Part shown: positions 61,967 through 64,000 of the stretch, piece after piece
Position numbering within the stretch: position 1 is the stretch's first letter
How the letters are laid out: each line of letters starts with the position of its first letter
Assembly (NCBI RefSeq): GCF_000384295.1
Contig: NZ_KB913037.1
Location: 9,065,508-9,129,507, forward strand
Reading direction: 5' to 3'
Source: Amycolatopsis balhimycina FH 1894
GTDB lineage: Bacteria; Actinomycetota; Actinomycetes; Mycobacteriales; Pseudonocardiaceae
Length of the DNA stretch: 64,000 nt
Notes under the pieces: generated by a model
Told to the model about the DNA's origin: nothing
The model's input: only the letters and a program-made list of their open reading frames with translations
Database searches by the model: none
Position numbers and translations under genes: made by a program

Positions 61967-63162
61967 GCGGCGCCCACCCGGCGGTCGAAGACCAGGCCTT
62001 CCGCGGCCCGCAGCCCCACGCTGATCGCGCCGGTCAGCACCGCGTCCTCGCCCAGTTCGCCCTGGACCACCTTCGGGACCAGGGGCGTGAACGCCCGCAA
62101 CGCGCGGTCGATCGGCTCCAGCAGCAGGTCCGCCGCCGTGCCCATGCCGCCGCCCAGGACGATCAGCTCCGGGTCGATCACCGCCGCCACCGAGGCCACC
62201 GTGTACGCGAGCCGGTCGGCTTCCGTCTGCACCGCGCGCCGGGCGAGCTCGTCGCCTTCGCGGGCCAGGCGGAACACCTCGCGGGCCGATTTCGCCGTGC
62301 CCAGGCCGAGTTCGCGGGCGCCCTGGACGACCGACTGGGCCGCGGTCGCCTCTTCGAGGTGACCGCGGGCGGGCGGCGTGCCCGGCTCGTCGGCCGCGCG
62401 CGTGCGGCCGTAGGGCAGGTAGCCGATCTCGCCCGCCGCGCCCGTCGCGCCGCGGAACACCCGGCCGTCGACCATCATGCCCATGCCGACGCCGGTGCCG
62501 ATCGTGATGCAGCCGAACACCGACGCGCCGCGCGCGGCCCCGCTCTCCCACTCGCCGACGGCGGTGAGGTTCGCGTCGTTCTCCACCATCAGGTCCGGGC
62601 CCAGCGCGGCTTCGAGGTCGTCGATCAGCCCGGCCCGGCCCCAGCCCGGCAGGTTCGGCGCGTGCCGGAAACACCGCTTGTCCGGATCGGCGACGCCGGG
62701 GGAGCCGACCACGCGGACGACGATGTCGCCCGCCGAAAGACCGGCCTCGGCGACCGCCGCGGCCGCGATCTTCCCGACCGCGGTCACCAGCGCCGCGCCG
62801 GACCGCGCGGTGTTGCGCTCGTCGCGGCGCGCCACCAGCGTGCGACCCAGGTCCGACACGGCGACGCGGAGGTGCTCGCGGCCGATGTCGACGCCCAGCA
62901 CGTACCCCGCGGTGGGGTCGGCCTCGTACAGCACCGCCGACCGCCCGGTGCCGGTGGACGTCTGCCCGGTCGGGCGCGCCAGCCCCGCGGCCTCGAGTGC
63001 CAGGAGGGCCTGGCTGACCGTCGGCTTCGACAGCCCGGTGTCCTTCGCCACCTGCGGCCGCGTCGCCGGCCCGCTGCGGCGCAGCAGGTCGAGCACCGCC
63101 CGCTGGTTGATCTTGCGCATCCCGGCGGGGGTACCGACCGTGGGGATTTCTACGCCGGCCAC
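61963..63162 (-). CDS. ROK-family transcriptional regulator / sugar kinase-like protein
   Basis: The protein (399 aa) has an N-terminal winged helix (RAVLDLLRRSGPATRPQVAK then DTGLSKPTVSQALLAL) and a ROK kinase-like domain with VLGVDIGREHLRVAV, ENDANLTAVGEWESGA (catalytic Asp) and ITIGTGVGMGMMV. The zinc motif CxCGxxGC that normally follows GEIGHL is absent: GEIGYLPYGRTR continues without Cys. It is therefore likely a sugar-responsive regulator without kinase activity. GTG 63162 follows AGGAGG. The window shows no sugar transporter beside it. Confidence 0.88.
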   Translation of the reverse strand: MAGVEIPTVGTPAGMRKINQRAVLDLLRRSGPATRPQVAKDTGLSKPTVSQALLALEAAGLARPTGQTSTGTGRSAVLYEADPTAGYVLGVDIGREHLRVAVSDLGRTLVARRDERNTARSGAALVTAVGKIAAAAVAEAGLSAGDIVVRVVGSPGVADPDKRCFRHAPNLPGWGRAGLIDDLEAALGPDLMVENDANLTAVGEWESGAARGASVFGCITIGTGVGMGMMVDGRVFRGATGAAGEIGYLPYGRTRAADEPGTPPARGHLEEATAAQSVVQGARELGLGTAKSAREVFRLAREGDELARRAVQTEADRLAYTVASVAAVIDPELIVLGGGMGTAADLLLEPIDRALRAFTPLVPKVVQGELGEDAVLTGAISVGLRAAEGLVFDRRVGAA

Positions 63163-63262
63163 CCGTGCCCGCCTCCTGTCGTCCTCGTCCTGCCTGCCAC
63201 GCTAGCCGCCCCGGCCCGGTTTCCGCCGGAATACCCCTGCTCCGGACCCTGTTGACCGGGAC

Positions 63263-64000
63263 ATGAGCATTCCGGTACGCGGCCGGGTCCGCGTGGCACA
63301 AGGCGCGAAACGGGTACGCGTGTTCCTCGGCGGGCAGGTCGTCGCGGACACGGTGCACCCCCTCCTGGTGTGGGAAGTTCCGTACTACCCCACGTACTAC
63401 ATCCCGCGCGCGGACGTCGTGAGCGGCGTACTCACCCCTTCCGGCCGGACGTCGCACTCGCCCAGCCGCGGGGAAGCTGTTCTGTCGACGATAAAGGGTG
63501 GCGGAGCCGAGGCGGTGGACGGCGCGCTGGAGTACCCCGATTCGCCGATCGAACAGCTCCGGGACCACGTCCGGTTCGAGTTCGCCGCGTTCGACTGGTT
63601 CGAAGAGGACGAACAGATCTTCACGCACCCGCGCGACCCCGGCGTCCGCGTCGACATCCTGCCGAGCTCCCGCCACGTGCGGATCGAGGTCGGCGGCGTC
63701 ACCGTCGCCGACTCGGTGCGCCCGCACCTGCTGTTCGAGACGGGCCTGCCGACCCGCTACTACCTGCCCCGCGTGGACGTCCGGATGGACCTGCTTGCGA
63801 AGATCGGCACGGTCACCCACTGCCCGTACAAGGGTGCCGCCGAGCACTTCGACGTCGCCGGGCACGACGACCTCGCCTGGAGCTACCCGACGCCGCTGCC
63901 GGAGAGCACCCGCGTGGCCGGCCTGGTGGCCTTCCTCGACGAAAAGGTGGACGTCTACCTCGACGACGTCCGGCAGGAGCGCCCGAAGACGAAGTTCGCC
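63263..64000 (+). CDS. DUF427 family protein with tandem domains, 3' partial
   Basis: From ATG 63263 an uninterrupted frame of 246 codons runs to the window end. Two DUF427-like units can be seen: the first contains VRVFLGGQVVADTVHPLLVW and VPYYPTYYIPRADV; the second, from about residue 136, repeats it as HVRIEVGGVTVADSVRPHLL, ETGLPTRYYLPRVDV and HCPYKGAAEHFDV. The end DEKVDVYLDDVRQERPKTKF is typical of the family's C-terminus, so only a few residues are likely missing. The function of DUF427 is unknown. Confidence 0.85.
   Translation, partial: MSIPVRGRVRVAQGAKRVRVFLGGQVVADTVHPLLVWEVPYYPTYYIPRADVVSGVLTPSGRTSHSPSRGEAVLSTIKGGGAEAVDGALEYPDSPIEQLRDHVRFEFAAFDWFEEDEQIFTHPRDPGVRVDILPSSRHVRIEVGGVTVADSVRPHLLFETGLPTRYYLPRVDVRMDLLAKIGTVTHCPYKGAAEHFDVAGHDDLAWSYPTPLPESTRVAGLVAFLDEKVDVYLDDVRQERPKTKFA

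Noticed and set aside
1..64000. tRNA or rRNA genes
   Set aside because: No cloverleaf with a GTTCRANNC-type T-loop in suitable context and no rRNA-like sequence was recognised by eye.

Overview
The window is a 64 kb piece of high-GC actinobacterial chromosome. Gene order, the meso-DAP-type MurE signature, Wag31/SepF/YggT after ftsZ, an actinobacterial ileS T-box and a SAM-IV riboswitch point to Pseudonocardiaceae, most likely Amycolatopsis or a close relative. This is inference from gene content and was not checked by a search. No rRNA, tRNA, CRISPR array or replication origin was recognised.

Region 1 (1-13032) is the division and cell-wall (dcw) cluster, all on the plus strand: an ftsL-like gene cut by the window edge, ftsI, murE, murF, mraY, murD, ftsW, murG, murC and ftsQ. 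Most junctions are 4-base GTGA overlaps. A large hairpin separates ftsI from murE.

Region 2 (13033-26029) is about 13 kb lying between ftsQ and ftsZ, which are neighbours in many actinobacteria. It holds a NAD(P)-binding protein gene behind a doubled operator, an intact IS3-family element sitting inside an intergenic hairpin, a divergent MFS exporter/CGNR regulator pair with a perfect operator pair, a lower-GC module (small protein, DUF6879 protein, XRE/DUF5753 regulator, 30-residue Cys/Gly mini-protein), OsmC and DinB proteins, and a SigK-type locus. The SigK locus (cyclopropane synthase, DUF1295, FAD oxidoreductase, DUF1365, sigK, anti-sigma) is arranged around two divergent promoters that resemble the SigK consensus.

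Region 3 (26030-31602) returns to the division cluster: ftsZ, pgeF, yggS, sepF, yggT, wag31 and a membrane protein.

Region 4 (31701-45166) carries an ArsR/MFS pair, ileS with a T-box leader, a second penicillin-binding protein, a second ArsR paralogue carrying a palindrome inside its coding region, a cation/proton antiporter, a SAM-IV riboswitch with a class V aminotransferase, a membrane protein, lspA and an RluD-type pseudouridine synthase.

Region 5 (45163-64000) contains a winged-helix protein with tandem repeats, a 2207-residue protein made of four complete DUF885 metallopeptidase-like units, fumarylacetoacetase, an LLM oxidoreductase, a sortase fold with Ser in place of the catalytic Cys, a Ppx/GppA protein, an ArsR-pgmB-GH65 sugar phosphorylase operon, a thioesterase, the remains of a MarR/PNPOx gene pair fused by a deletion, a ROK protein and a partial DUF427 gene.

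The two most unusual features are the four-fold DUF885 protein and several families of very long, near-perfect palindromes at gene ends. One of these is a 71-base perfect palindrome, one was split by the IS3 element, and one lies inside a coding sequence.
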